64,000 nucleotides of DNA from Bemisia tabaci (lineage: Eukaryota > Arthropoda > Insecta > Hemiptera > Aleyrodidae): NCBI RefSeq assembly GCF_918797505.1, contig NC_092793.1:74087912-74151911 (forward strand), in the 5' to 3' direction. The notes under the pieces were generated by a model. The model was not told the DNA's origin, made no database searches, and saw only the letters and a list, made by a program, of their open reading frames with translations. Numbering within the stretch: position 1 is the first letter of the stretch; each line of letters starts with the position of its first letter. The translations under genes were made by a program, and so were the position numbers. Shown here one piece after another: positions 24,040 through 36,280 of this stretch.

Positions 24040-24400
24040 TATGGATAATTTGCAAGTATGTGAAATTTGCTGAATTTTGCGTTTTAGTGGAAACCGCCCG
24101 GTGAACTGAACACAAAGATACCCTTGGTTCATAAATTGAACAATTTTAGAAGGAGACGTGACAAAATTATCTGATCCATTAAAATACATATGTGTTTAAA
24201 TGGGAAGTGCGGCAAGATGGCGTCACTAGGCGGCGCATTTTTTCACTTTTAACCTATGCTGATACTATTTCTCATATACCATAACAAAATTGAAAAAAAA
24301 AACCCTGCGGAATTGGCTCTTTAAGCACTGTCAGATGAAACAATAAAAAAATTAGCGTGCAAACTCTCCATTTTGAATATCCTATTCGCTTCATATAACC
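24040..24400. repeat. Dispersed repeat, copy 1
   Basis: It aligns by eye with 43070-43440: GATACCCTTGGTTC matches GATATCCTTGGTTTC, AAAATACATATGTG matches AAAATACATGTG, and the blocks around GCGGCAAGATGGCGTCACTA match GCCGCCAGATGACGTTATGA. No termini or coding capacity could be defined. Confidence 0.5.
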
Positions 24401-24615
24401 GTACTCTCGGTTCATACAACTATGGACTCTCTATTCGGTTTGGTCTAAAAGCTATATTGCATTAAAAATTACTGAACCGGCTCATTCATAGAATAAGGAA
24501 GAAACGATGATAAATATCGAGTTACGAGTCAATAACATCAGTATAATTCAATTTCATGATTTCACAACGATAATATTACAAGAAAGCAATTGAATACAGC
24601 GAAAGGATGACAACT

Positions 24616-24774
24616 AGAAACGCACACAAAACACGGCAGTCGTTTCGATCCAAGTCATGGATCTTCCTCAGTGTGATACAGTTTAAGAAACAAATGGAAC
24701 ATATTAGAAAATATGAAGAAAAAGTCGAACGCATGACATGGACCGAAACGTATGTGGTTTTTGTGTGAGTTTCT
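24616..24774. mobile_element. Small foldback with hammerhead-like motifs
   Basis: AGAAACGCACACAAAAACC-like left and GGTTTTTGTGTGAGTTTCT right ends are inverted. Each arm carries a CGAAACG core after a short hairpin: minus strand 24639-24671 (CTGAGGAAGATCC, loop, GGATCGAAACGAC), and plus strand near 24741-24751 (GGACCGAAACG). The motif is of the same type as at 6122-6165 and 54021-54050. Confidence 0.55.
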
Positions 24775-25623
24775 AACAGTCATTCTTTCTTTTTGTATAA
24801 TTGCTTGCTTATAACATCATTGTGACGATTGTAACATCTTGTAATTGACTTTTATTGATTTCATCATTGGCTTGTATCTCGATGTTTTACTTCATAACAA
24901 AGCTAGACAAATTTGGCATTCCGCAGTTTTTGCTCATTCGTCGATATCCCTCGAGCTTCGTTAATGTGAAGATTCCTATTCTTACTTTTCTACCCTGGCG
25001 TTTAAGTCTCCATAGCTAATTGTAACATTGAGCTTGGTTTTCCACCTGCCGACTGAGGTAATTTCACCACAAAACTAATTTGTTACGTTTATCTACCCAT
25101 TCTTTCCATGCTTGGAGAGAAAAAAACTTACATTCATGTTGGACACAAAAATTATCAGCTCACGTAGGTGAAGTGAAAACTTTCATACTTTAGTCATCTG
25201 AACCGTACGTCAGTTTAGGTATAACCGAATTTTTTGTCAGTCGTACCGATACGGGGACTCGTTTTCATGATAAAATATTTTGGTTATCTGAACTAAAGTT
25301 ACATTTCTCGTTTTTCCTTTTTTCTTGAGTTTTGTTACCGTTGTCTTTAGTGTTGTTGTTTTGTGATAGGATCCATTTTTATTTGACGGTAAAAATTTCA
25401 GAGAAATTATTGCAGTCTGAAAATGAATATATTATCTTGGGAGACGGCCGTACCAAGTTTTAATCTCTTGCTTCTGCTGTTCAAATTTTTATTACATCAA
25501 GAATCGTTGACAACATCGTTGAATCCGTTGACAAGAAGTCAGATATTCAACAACAGACATGACAAACAGAAAAAGTGCTGCAATCCAAAACATTTCACAT
25601 TGACGGTTGACTTCAAATCCTTC

Positions 25624-25868
25624 ATGCTAAGGAATAACGTCAAATGAACATTTGAGAGTTGCCGAATTTCCCTCGATGAAACATTCATTTTAGAAGAAAT
25701 TTATGATAGTGTCTCCTTGGAATTTCAGATATTTTATATTAAATTATGAAAGAAAACTGTCTGAAAAATTTACAGAAAAACATCCTCACTTTTTCCAGTA
25801 AATTTGTCTTTAACTAAAAGAGATATGGCAAAGTCTCAATGCTCATATGGCGTTCCACCCTAGCACGA
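25624..25868. mobile_element. CTGCCGTG MITE, diverged copy of a tandem pair
   Basis: The left ATGCTAAGGAATAACGTCAA is followed by GAGAGTTGCCGAATTTCC. The right is GGCAAAGTCTCAATGCTCAT followed by GGCGTT and TAGCACG. It lies 19 bp from the next copy in the same orientation. Confidence 0.6.
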
Positions 25869-25887
25869 CCAAAGTGGTCCTTATACT

Positions 25888-26139
25888 CTGCCATGCTAAG
25901 GAAGAACGCCGTATGAACATTTGAGACTTGCCAAATTTCCTCGGATAAAATGTTTATTTTTGAGAAAAATTACGAATGTGTTTCCTTGAAATTTTCAGGC
26001 ACTTCAGATCAAATTAAAAACACAATTACCCGAAAAATCGGCTAAAAATACTCAGAAACTTTCCTGAAAATTAGTAATTCGCCAGAGGAAATATGGCAAC
26101 GCCTGAAGGCTCATACGGCATTTTCCCTTAGCACGGCAG
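25888..26139. mobile_element. CTGCCGTG MITE, second copy of the pair
   Basis: It starts CTGCCATGCTAAGGAAGAAC and ends TTTTCCCTTAGCACGGCAG. Internal GACTTGCCAAATTTCC pairs with GGAAATATGGCAACG. Confidence 0.8.
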
Positions 26140-27354
26140 TATTAGCATACTTTTAATTGGCCCGGAGGAACAAATTGCGACAAGTTTCGTATATACGTAT
26201 CGGAAAGTGTCTTCATTTAAAATTCAAAACTCAGGCCGGAACATTATTAATGCGGTCTGTCATACAACGAGCGCAACGGGCAGGAAAACGGGTGATTTAG
26301 CCAATTAAAAATCGCGACGGGCAGACGTTTAAAGCGGAGACGATGAGCAGCTCAGAATGGCGAGAGACAAGAAGAGAAGACAGAGAGAAAGGGAATGGTT
26401 AGTGACAGAAAATTTCCTTCCGCCCAACGATAGGAGCGTGGGCTTATTGATTAAGAGGTTTGGCCCAAGTCCTGGTGCGATTGTAAAGACAAATGAATAC
26501 ATCGGACTAACTTGAAATTTGATTTGCTAGATGATTTATTCCCTTAAATCGAATCCGAACGTGTAAAAACTTCGATATATTTTGTGTTATGGGTGGGAGA
26601 TCGATGCGAGGGATCGACTCGCTTCGACTTCTATACGAGAGCGAGCGTTGGCACTCTTTGGCTCTGCTGTCAATGTTACAGAGGAAGTTTGCCGTTTTAG
26701 AAAACTTGCAAAATTGTGCAAATTGAGGAACCATCTGCTTCAACTTATATACGTACTGCGTTATTGCGCCAAGAGTATGCTCTTATCAAATACTTGTAGT
26801 ACTGTAGTAGTTGTGCAGACTGTTGACAGCTATTGACCACTACCTGACTAAATTTTGCAGATATTGATGGAGAATGAAGCTTTGTCCATTTGTTAATTGG
26901 AGTCTTTTTCATTTATTCACAGAGACAAAACAAATGTTTTATCCGAAGCTTTAAACCTTTAAAAAAAGAAGAGGAAAGAGGAAAGAAGGATGGTTAAGAG
27001 CAAATCAGCCTTGCATTGCTTGTGACGTACGATTGTCCCAGAAAATTGCGGGATCTACGTAGCTGTTAACATTTCCTGTCTCCCATGTTTAGACAACAGT
27101 ATTGAAAATTCCAAGCTTTTTTGAATTTGCAGAGGCCAAAATCTAGTATTCCTTTGGATCTCGAAATAACAACTGATTTTGGTGTCCAATTGCAGCAGCT
27201 TAGCGGCAAAAGTTACTTCTTGGTTACTTAGCAATCCATTTCACGTAGATTTATCGCAACATCTAATACTTATGGAATTTTGATACCGTTTTTTCATGTA
27301 ACCACGCGGATCAAATTTACCTGAGTGCATATTAATTTACTTAGCGTTGGATTT
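26140..27354. other. Non-coding stretch
   Basis: Nothing recognised. Confidence 0.4.
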
Positions 27355-27490
27355 ATAGTATTCATGCAGTCTAGTAGGCGCTAACATGCGTTTGACGCCG
27401 ACCGCACTGTTTGGCGCAATGCATGAAGTATTCCTGCATTCTTGCAGGCGCTGATCGGAGATTGCCGCCGACCGCACCGCCGTGTTTGGC
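27355..27490. repeat. Orphan units of the 78-bp array
   Basis: It holds GTATTCATGCAGTCTAGTAG, GGCGCTAACATGCGTTTGAC, CCGCACTGTTTGGCGCAATG and another partial unit. These are the array units of the hAT element at 8435-9479, but no GGGCCGGAT termini flank them. Confidence 0.7.
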
Positions 27491-28051
27491 GCGATTATTC
27501 GGATGTTTATTTTAGGACATGCAGAATTCCTGTTGTCCCAAGAAAAAATCCGAGGAAGAAATGATTGACAGAAAATGTTCCAGGTCGAATACGACGCAAC
27601 TTCACGAATACGAATTTTAGGGGCTGCTAGCTGGTCCCTACATAGTCAAACATCATGCCCCAGAAAATATATTTATGACGTTAAAAATCATCGGCCTCAA
27701 TAAATTCTTTCTCATTTTTTTCCCTCTGTTGTTCCTGTTTTTTCCTCGGTTGTTTTTAAACTAGAAACTTAAAATACACAATGATATTTATATATCCCAC
27801 AAACTAAACATCCAACGCTGAAATCACCGAAGAATTTTAACTGACGCCCAATTTGGCAACGTGGGCGAGGATTGTCCAGATTTAAGTGGCTGCGCGGCCA
27901 CGCAAATGATAAGCACGATAAAATATGCCTTCAAATTAAAGTGATAGGTTATTGACTTGTTACAACAACTTCACTCGAGCCCCATCACCTATCATCTTCG
28001 GCTGGTCCCGCGCCATCTCACCTTTGGCTTTAACTCGCCTGGACGCCGCAT

Positions 28052-28185
28052 TAATTTGGATGTATTCTAATCAAAAGGAACTTATCTGCATTGTGACATA
28101 AGTCCAGTCATGCACCTAACTTAATGGGTCTCAGCGTCCAGGTCTCAATGGCGATAGTTCATTTTAATCAAAATACGTCCAATTT
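28052..28185. mobile_element. MITE, TTGGATGTATTCTAATC termini
   Basis: The left end TAATTTGGATGTATTCTAAT plus CAAAAGGAACT pairs with the right AGTTCATTTTAATCAAAATA plus CGTCCAATTTA. Related ends occur at 40908-41035. Confidence 0.65.
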
Positions 28186-28901
28186 AGCGCCCACTCCTTC
28201 CTCGACGGCAGATGACGGCTCCGCGAAGTCAACGTTGAAATAAAAAGACGAAAATTAATCCGATTCATACTCTCTAAAACTGGATTGGATACAATCAGAA
28301 ATAGGACTGCAGGCTATGATAAATACACACATCTTGGTCAAAGTTTGCTTTTAACGTCCGAAATAGCCAAAAAATCAGGAAAAGCGCCACATCTATCATT
28401 TTTAAAGTGGAATCAAAATTTGATCTCATGAGTAAACAGCCAAAGGCATAACTGTCATCGGAGCCATCGTCATGTAAATTAATAATTGAAACATCTCCCC
28501 TGACGGCCAAAAATTAATTTATTGCCGAGCGGAATTGTTTCTTGCGCTTGCTCAGCTGTTAATTCTATACCTCAATTTAAAATTTCACGGAACTTGTCAA
28601 GTTATCAGAGCAAGTAAAGAAAACTCATTTAAATTTGCGTCCTCCTGGTTTTCCGGTTGCCAAGAATCAATTCGCCTCACACGACCTCGAAGTTGCCGAT
28701 CCAACTCAATTCGAATATCAAACGGATGTCTCTCGTTTGACAGTTTGACTCCGCTCTGGCTCTCGATAATTTTTCAATTTGCGCCGTGAAAATGCAGGCC
28801 CGCGGCGCCTTAACGTAGAGCGAGGTTGCAGGGTTAAGATAATATCCGACTCAAAGTGGACTCTTCGTCCCACTGAGTCCCATCAGCCTACAGAGCTAGA
28901 C

Positions 28902-29094
28902 ACCGCCGTGCTAATATAAGGAAAAACGCCGTAGGAACCTTCAGACGCTGTCGCAATTTTGTTCGCAATTTGATCTAAAACATCTGAAAATTTCAAAGAA
29001 AAATATGAATAACTTTCCTCAAAAATACATGGTTTATCCGGGAAAATTTGGCAATTTTCGAATGATCATACGGCGTTTTTCCTTTGCACGGCAG
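28902..29094. mobile_element. CTGCCGTG MITE, shortened copy
   Basis: The left CCGCCGTGCTAATATAAGG is followed by AAAAACGCCGTAGGAACC. The right is CATACGGCGTTTTTCCTTTG and CACGGCAG. It is about 193 bp against roughly 250 for full copies, so it has lost internal sequence. Confidence 0.75.
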
Positions 29095-30270
29095 TACAGG
29101 TGATAATATACTTGAGAAACTCTAGTCTCTTGCAAAGTGATCGGGATAGCTTCCTTCAGAATTTTCTCGGAAAAAATTGACTATCCCGGCAGTCTAACGA
29201 AGGTTACTCTATTATGTCTCAGGGGCCACCCCTGAATAACGTAACGGTCTGGAGGAGAGGGGCCGTGGAGAGAGTTACACCATTTAGTTTTTAGGAACCT
29301 ACGTCAGAAAAGCGTCACATGTGGAAGAAAGGGGGGCGGGTGAAAAATGCCGGAAATGTATGAGTCAAGGTATTGTGATAAACAACTTTATTACTGCTCA
29401 ACTTACAAAACATGGGCAGCTTTTCGATATTGGGCTTTGGGCGAGTTATCCTCCGCGGTCTCGGCCACGATTTTCAGTACTTACTTTATAGTATTGTATA
29501 GTGATAAGACAGAATATGAAGGCAATTCCTTCTTGCAACATGTGATCCAGTTATCAATTGGAAAAACTCGACTGATCTGAGCAATGAGGCAACCCTCGAA
29601 TCGCAACCAGCCAGATCAGCTGTGCGTTATTCAAATTGCGCGCTCTCCCCGGGAGATTCAGTCCTCATACTGCGACGGGGGCCGTGGGGGGGGGGGGGGG
29701 GGCCTTGCGGTGCGCCGCATTGGTCACACCTAGCTACGATATGTTAATACCAATTCGTCTCGCAGAGAGCGCTCTGATTCAATTTTTTAATTCAAGACCA
29801 AACAACCATTTCATTCATTATTGTTGTGTATCTGCATTTTCTGATCATTATGCCCCCCCCCCCCCCCTCGATTATGAGCCGTGCCTCTGCCTTTTCCATT
29901 CATCCGGGGGATCGCCTTCCCCCTCTTTTCGTGGTTGCCGCCATTCGAAATTGTCATTGCGTAGGAACGATTTAGTCTATTCTTGATCATATATATAATG
30001 AATCCTACAAGTATGAGGGATTTTAGGCCCCTCGTATGGAACACAGTAACGCACTTACGAGATCTTCAACCGTGGAGGTGCCGAAATTATTTTTTTATTA
30101 TCGTTTTTTTAAAGTATTATTTTATCGCAATTATTTAATTTACATAATTTCTCTGATTTCTCCAAGGAAAATGTTTTAAAACAATTAAATATTATACTTC
30201 ATCGAATGAGATAGTGAGATGAGTGAAATATAAACCTCAGAGACTTGAACGCTGATAGAAAAGTAAACGC
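29095..30270. other. Non-coding stretch with G and C homopolymers
   Basis: G17 at 29686-29702 and C15 at 29853-29867. The 116-codon frame at 29636-29986 spans both homopolymers and is not considered coding. Confidence 0.4.
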
Positions 30271-30530
30271 ATTCCTCTTCTCCCTCTCCTCCTCCTTCTT
30301 CCTCTTCAATTTCTTCTTCATTGTGTTCCTTCTTTTCTTATTCTCCTTCTTTGTATTCCTCTTCTACTTCCTCCTCCTCCTCATCTTCTTTTTCTTTCTC
30401 TTCTTTTCCTTCTTCTTTTTCCTCTTCTAACTCTTCGCCTTCATTTTTTCTTCCTTCTTCCTCCTCTTCCTCTTGTTCTACTTCTTTTTTCTTCCTCTTT
30501 TTCTTCCTCATCTCCTTCATCCTACTCTTG
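30271..30530. repeat. 260-bp polypyrimidine tract
   Basis: The plus strand is almost entirely C and T, built from CTT, CCT and TTC units. The serine/phenylalanine-rich plus frames and glutamate-rich minus frame are low-complexity artefacts. Confidence 0.9.
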
Positions 30531-30677
30531 AATATAAGACAAAAAAATAAATCATCACTGGAAGTCTGCAATGTTGCAAACCAAAATAAGCGTTTTTGCA
30601 GTTTCACCGTCAATCTGTAAAATTTCAATACTCCTCGTGTGAGTATGATCCACTGCTTGATTCCTTCCAAAACTCGT

Positions 30678-30793
30678 CGCTCCTCTAACGTAAGGGCGTA
30701 TCTCGATTTACACGTGAACCCTGTTGTCTATATAACTCCATGCTTTCAAGGGCTCATGTCAAAATCGAGATATGCCCTTACGTCAGTGGAGCG
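30678..30793. mobile_element. MITE, CGCTCCTCTAACGTAAGG family, copy 2
   Basis: The left CGCTCCTCTAACGTAAGGGC plus GTATCTCGATTT pairs with the right AAATCGAGATATGCCCTTAC plus GTCAGTGGAGCG. The centre is about 50 bp and contains ACACGTGAACCCTGTT, also seen in copy 1 as CCACGTGGGCCCTGTT. Confidence 0.8.
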
Positions 30794-31172
30794 GCGAACT
30801 GTTGGGGTCTTTTTTAAATATGCTGTGCAGCATTCGGTATGCAATCATAGCAACCTGAAATTCCACCATTTTCTACAATCTTTCATCCTCCTGACAAGCG
30901 CCTCGTGATCTACACGGCCTTTTCTTCGATGCGACATTACGGAGATGTCAGAATTGATGCGGCAACCTCGGAGTATCACGGATGACATACGCATCTGAAA
31001 GGCCAACGTTGATCCGAATGCTCCCTCTCGAGATGCCCTAATCTATGATTGAAATCGATTCAATGGCTATTTTCGAGCCCGGAATTGAGATGCTGAGATT
31101 GCGTATGAATTCGCCGCCGCGGCCGGACGCTCCCCGGACTTTATCGAGACTCCTCATCGACCGACGCACAAA

Positions 31173-31396
31173 GGATCGAGTCTATATAATAGATCGGACA
31201 AAATTTGGAAACTTTAAACGCTCATAACTCCGTTCAAACAAAGTTTTGAGGTTTTATAAGTGATTTCATCGGTTTTTTCGAGAAATTTTACTCTAGAAGC
31301 ACCCCTTGAAATTTAAAATGTGACTATTTAAACATAAAAATTTGCAATTTTTTGTAAAAAGTTTCATGTCCGACCTCTCCAGTCAACTCGGTCCAC
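31173..31396. mobile_element. MITE, GTGGATCGAGTC family, copy 2
   Basis: It is inverted relative to 21518-21741. It keeps GATCGGACAAAATTTGG on the left and TCCGACCTCTCCAGTCAACT plus CGGTCCAC on the right. Confidence 0.6.
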
Positions 31397-31767
31397 TGTG
31401 CGACGCGACGGACGCGCGACGAACGGCCCGAGCATGAATGAATGAGTGACGCTTCAAAGAAACGCCAAAGGGTTGGATTCTTTTACGAGTCCATTGTCGC
31501 GAGCCCTCTCCTTCAGATCCTATCACCGACGTGCCAGTGGGGATGAAGACGAGAATCGAAAAGTTTAAAAGTTTCGATGATCAGTATCTTGGAAGCGTTT
31601 TGAAATTATTCAGATCGTCGGTGGTTTCTACCACCCCGAAAGCGATGTCCGCTTGTGATATTTGGAAGATCAGTCAAAGGAACTAACCCTGAAGAAGAAT
31701 GCGACGCGCCTTTTGAATGAACGCTGGCGAATGAGTTGGGTCAGTTGGACCATTTATATCCCCGATG

Positions 31768-31955
31768 AACGGTGGCGTAGCCAGAAATTTTACATTAAGG
31801 GATGGGATCTAAGGTCGAATATTTCTCGTTGGGGGAGAGGGGGGTCCAACTGTGAAAAATAATCCAGAAAATCACGAAAATTAACTTTTTAATAGACAAT
31901 TGTCCATGGGGCTAGCTCCCCTTGGTCCCCCTTTTACGGATATGCTCCGATTCCA
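31768..31955. mobile_element. Eroded hAT-like element, GTGGCGTAGCCAG end
   Basis: The left GGTGGCGTAGCCAGAAATTT and the right GGGGCTAGCTCCCC, then CCCCCTTTTACGGATATGCT, look like the two decayed ends of a CAGTGGCGTAGCC-type hAT MITE. No target duplication was confirmed. Confidence 0.4.
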
Positions 31956-32046
31956 AAATCTACTGTACCTAGTGCCTCCTCAGGGTCTTTCTTTAAAAAT
32001 GAAGGAAACTGTCCTCAGACAATCTTCTTCAGTCAAATAGTCTTCT

Positions 32047-32436
32047 TAATTGGACGTATTACTACCAAATAGACCTATGTGGAAGTGAGAAATTTGGGGT
32101 GTGCTCGTTAGCTCTCTTTGCATAAGAGTGAATGGGAATAATAAAGCGCCAGTGACGTTAGCGGCAATGTGGCAGCCGCACCGCGAGGGGAAGATCGTCG
32201 TCGGGGCGCTTTAACTCATGAGCCCTGTTCCCAACGCTCTCTTGCCATGCCCGCGGCTCATGAATCCCGCATGCAGATGGCACATAGGTCTGTTTGACAG
32301 AATGTAAAATCCCGCTTTTCCAATTCCTCAAAAGGAATCACGCCCACTTTTACATTGCTTCTTATGCAGCTTCGACGAGCACACCCCATATTTCTCATCT
32401 CCACATAGATCTGTTTGGTAGAAATACGTCCAATTA
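32047..32436. mobile_element. MITE, TAATTGGACGTATTACTACC termini
   Basis: The left 60 bp (ATTGGACGTATTACTACCAA through GGGGTGTGCTCG) are repeated inverted at the right end (CGAGCACACCCC through GTAGAAATACGTCCAAT). The GC-rich interior has its own short repeats (CTCATGAGCCC, GGCTCATGAATCCC). A TA flanks both sides, which may be the target duplication. Confidence 0.8.
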
Positions 32437-33298
32437 TTAAAATTTCTATCAGAGGTCTTAGGCAAAGGAATAGTGAGGAAATGAGAATGAGATCTTAATC
32501 AAGTTATTAAAAAATAATCATCAAATCATTAATAGAGTACATCCAACACTATTCGTCTCACGTACAGTTTTTTTTTTTCAGGCTCCTCAGAACCTCATCC
32601 GAGGTTCCAAAAACTTCCGAAAAAAGGAAACGCTCGAAAAAACGCGTGGTTTAAACTCATCTCTGATTTCAACCTATGAAAGGAAAAACTGCACTTTTGA
32701 CGCCGCCCATTTTCATTGAATTAACCTTTAGCGCACAAGGACCCCGGATGCTGAGAAAAAGCATCTGTGTTCACAAAAAAGGGTGAATTGTCATTTGCAT
32801 CGGTGTGTATCAGAGACTTCCTGGGGGCCACCCTCTCAACCTTTAAACAAAATTTACCTGCTTTGAAAAAAAGGGGAGGCAAACAAATACTGAATCTCCC
32901 ACGCATTCGTGGAGCTCCGAACTCAAATTACAACACCCTGATTTGAACAAGAGCCCAGCAGGTCGATTATTGAAACGCTATCGAATGATTCTGATCGATA
33001 AATTCTCATCTTCGCAATGCTTTTTATCGATCAATGTCATTCGATATCGATTCATCAATCGAGCTACAGGAAGGCTAGTCTTTACCCTCGATCGATTGTC
33101 ATTTCACAAAATTTGTTTAAAATATGAAAAATCACGTGAGGTGTAAGCGGGAAGCCACGAATATTGGCAACGCGATCTTGACGCAGGCGGGTTGCACCTA
33201 TAGCTGAGGGGGAAGGGCGTTCTTCAGCGAGTTGGGATATATCAGATAGCAAAACCCTTCAGGCAAGTGAAATCATATTTATTGATTATCCCTCTGGT

Positions 33299-33365
33299 GG
33301 ATTATTATTGAGATTGGTAGACAAAGCTATAGACAATCTTTTTTTTTTTTTTTTTTTTTTTTTTT
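33299..33365. repeat. Partial TIR plus T27 homopolymer
   Basis: GAGATTGGTAGACAAAGCTA is similar to an arm of the element at 36819-37090. It is followed by T27 at 33339-33365. The T run may be the poly(A) of a minus-strand retroposon. Confidence 0.4.
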
Positions 33366-34206
33366 GCTTTCTTCGTCGTCATTCTGCATGTTTTACTATA
33401 CATGTGATAAAAAGCAATCGTCAGTAAATTTTTAATAAATAAATAAGTATTCAATACAATGAGGGTCGTATTCATGGTCTCTCTAAAAGTTAAGGCCTCC
33501 GTTCCATGATGTAACTGAATGCAAACGTAATCACGGCCAAAAAGCCTTACGTTTAAGGAGCAACTATATGAACACGTCCCTAGATGGAACATTAGCCTCT
33601 CTGTATGACCCAAACAAGTCCTTTCGCAGGGTGCAGGATCATGTTTAGATTTCGGAAGAACCCTCGAGCAGGAAGTGGGTGTAAACATACAGATCTGGTC
33701 CATTCACTGAACCTAGGTCCCATGCCCAGTGTTCACCTGCTGGATCCCCCCCCGGTAATCCAGTCCCATTCCACTACAATCCGAGGGTCCTTGTCGCGTT
33801 TTGTTTTCATCGCAAAACTCGATGAGGGTGCCTCAGGGAGCTCGGGACTTCGTTTGCAGGTTCATGAAGTAATTCGATATTCGCTTCCTTTTGCAGGTCA
33901 CTCGTTGCCACTTGGAGCTTAAAATTGTTTGATTACGGTATTTTTTCCTGGATTTTTGGTGTGGTCGAACTAGCGTGCGATATTTTTCATTAATTAAGTC
34001 ACAGATCTTCGGAGATGTTGACTTACATCCCCTGAGCATACGTATGAAGATAATCATTGTCCTTCAAAGAAAGTGCGAAATTCAAAGAAATGAAAACATC
34101 ATTTGGCTACAAAAAAGTTACATTTGTAACAGAAGTCGATAACTCATGCGCAGGGGGTATTGTCTTTTTTTAGATCTTACACCATCACCTTTCGGCCGTT
34201 TGCGCG
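33366..34206. other. Non-coding stretch
   Basis: Nothing recognised. Frames of 105-132 codons have no known domain. Confidence 0.35.
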
Positions 34207-34295
34207 GCGTTTGCGATACATTGGCCGAAAGGTTCTTCTTCTTCTTCGGACACGGAAGAAGAAGAAGAACCTTTCGGCCAATGTATCGCAAACGC
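34207..34295. repeat. Perfect 41-bp inverted repeat, 7-base loop
   Basis: The left arm GCGTTTGCGATACATTGGCC continues GAAAGGTTCTTCTTCTTCTTC. The loop is GGACACG. The right arm is the exact complement. The arms end in a (GAA)n/(TTC)n run. A looser pair follows: TTTCAAAATTTCTGCCGCC near 34304 with CGGCGGAAATTTTGAAA near 34448, and the CTTTGGCCG word near 34485 echoes the arm. Confidence 0.9.
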
Positions 34296-34501
34296 TATGC
34301 AACGTTTCAAAATTTCTGCCGCCATTTGAGATTGTTTAAGAAAGTTGTCCGAAAATTTCACCGAATTTTCTTTGTGCTGCCGATAAAATTCAGTGAAATT
34401 TTCAAACAGATTCAACCAACAATTCCTCTGTAAAGAAATAAAGTATCGGCGGAAATTTTGAAATGCTGCATGGCGCTTGTGATACTTTGGCCGGGAGGTG
34501 A

Positions 34502-36280
34502 CGATATACAGAGGTGTTACAGAGCGTCAGAGCTTTAAAAGCGCGCTCTTATGTACTATGCCGCAAGTTTCATTTAGCTGCAACTTGTGTGGTAGAGTTC
34601 AGCTCATGGAGTATCCCGGTTCTGCGGAGAGGGCTAAAGAAAAAAAAAACGGGTGCCCAGATTGGAGGAAGTAAGGGACATACTTGGTCATTGTCATACC
34701 GAGACTTCATTGTCTTTTTACGAAAAATCATGGTGGTGATGCAAAAAAACTAGCGAGATGAAATGTCATTCAGCTGAGCGGAAATTGATCAAAAAAGAGA
34801 GACGAGCTGGATGCCGTAAAAGAGAGGAAATTAGAATGCAAAAAGTGCAGTGTTACATATTGTACTAATATGTCCCTTTTTTATGGCAGCTGATGGCACC
34901 ATTAAGTGGCTCATGGGCTGATTTTCGAAGCCCGGTGGTTTTCGTCCTCACGCGTGTAAAATATGAAAGGAATATAATCAAAGGACCAAGCGTTGTGTTT
35001 CACCGGAAATTACTTCTCGGTAAGAATGACGCGCTGAATAATAGAGAAAATGCCAACACTGCGGACGTTCGAATAACAAAATTTCATTTCGGAGAGATGC
35101 CAGCTGATGTTTAGGATTTTTTTATTTTAAAAAAGAGAAACAGGGAATCTAACGAGAAACTTTGTGAACTAAAATGATACGATCTTAGATGAGTTCTATA
35201 AAAAAAAGTCAGTTTATACATAGGTATACGATTTCACTCAAATTTATAAACTTTAAGTAACTAAACCGAAGGAAAATCTATGGATTGAACAAAACCTTTT
35301 GCTCCGTTTGCGATGTTATCTAATGTTCAATTGGTTGACAAAAACCACCCTTTCAACGTCAATCAAAGGTACAATCAAAGTCAATCAAAGTCAATCAGAA
35401 GAACACTGAGGACACTGAGGTGCAAGCGCCGAACATGATTTATTGCGTCACATTAGACAAATCCTCGCCCAACAGTCGAAAGTTGGCGGATGACTGCGTC
35501 GCCGTCACCATATTTCAGCAATGCAGTGACTGAAAATCGGGCATACTTATCTCTATTGCAACGCTTCAAAATTTCTCTGCATATTTTATCATTTAAACAG
35601 AAGACAATAATGAACATTATGGCTTGACATTTTCGATTTTTTTTAGTTGCACGATCGTCTTAAAATTTCAAGCTCTCGCGTTTGTTAATTTCCCCTCTAT
35701 CAATATTAGTCCTTGCGCAGAATTTTTCGAAATAATATACGCTGCTATGGATATGAGTGGTTTCAGATTTATCGAATATTCCTCTCCCGACACACGGGTC
35801 CTCCCCCGCGGCAAGTATAGCTCGCTCGCACCACAAAATACCGGTTACAGAACGGCTGAGCAATTTTCTCCCGGTTCAGACACAAAAACCGATCGATTCA
35901 TCGATCCCAACTCGATTGTTTGCAAGCTCCTCAATGCAACTCGAAATCGCGACTGCGAAACTGCAATGCAAAACGCATATAGCACACGCCACTTATCTCG
36001 GCGCGGTCGCCTTAAAAGGCAGCGGGGGACGTGCAGAGAGCCACTTTTACTTTCTCGGAAGGGAGAAAATACGAGGCGCTTATAATTGCAGCCAGCGATC
36101 GATAATTGAGGTAATTGCAGGAACACGATAATAGAAATTTTGATTGGAAAAGGCCGGACGACCTTACGGTCGACATATGCCACGGGTCCGTTACAACGAC
36201 GAGTGGGCATGTTAACTTTACCCTGTTGCCTCACTTCAAAGGATGATTCACCAGTGAGTCATTTCGCCGTTCCCCTTATA
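34502..36280. other. Non-coding stretch with a short tandem repeat
   Basis: A TCAATCAAAG unit is repeated about four times at 35358-35398. The 153-codon frame at 35624-36085 is unrecognised. Confidence 0.4.

Noticed and set aside
30245..30670. Phe/Ser-rich plus frames and a Glu-rich minus frame
   Set aside because: Pure low-complexity reading of the pyrimidine tract.
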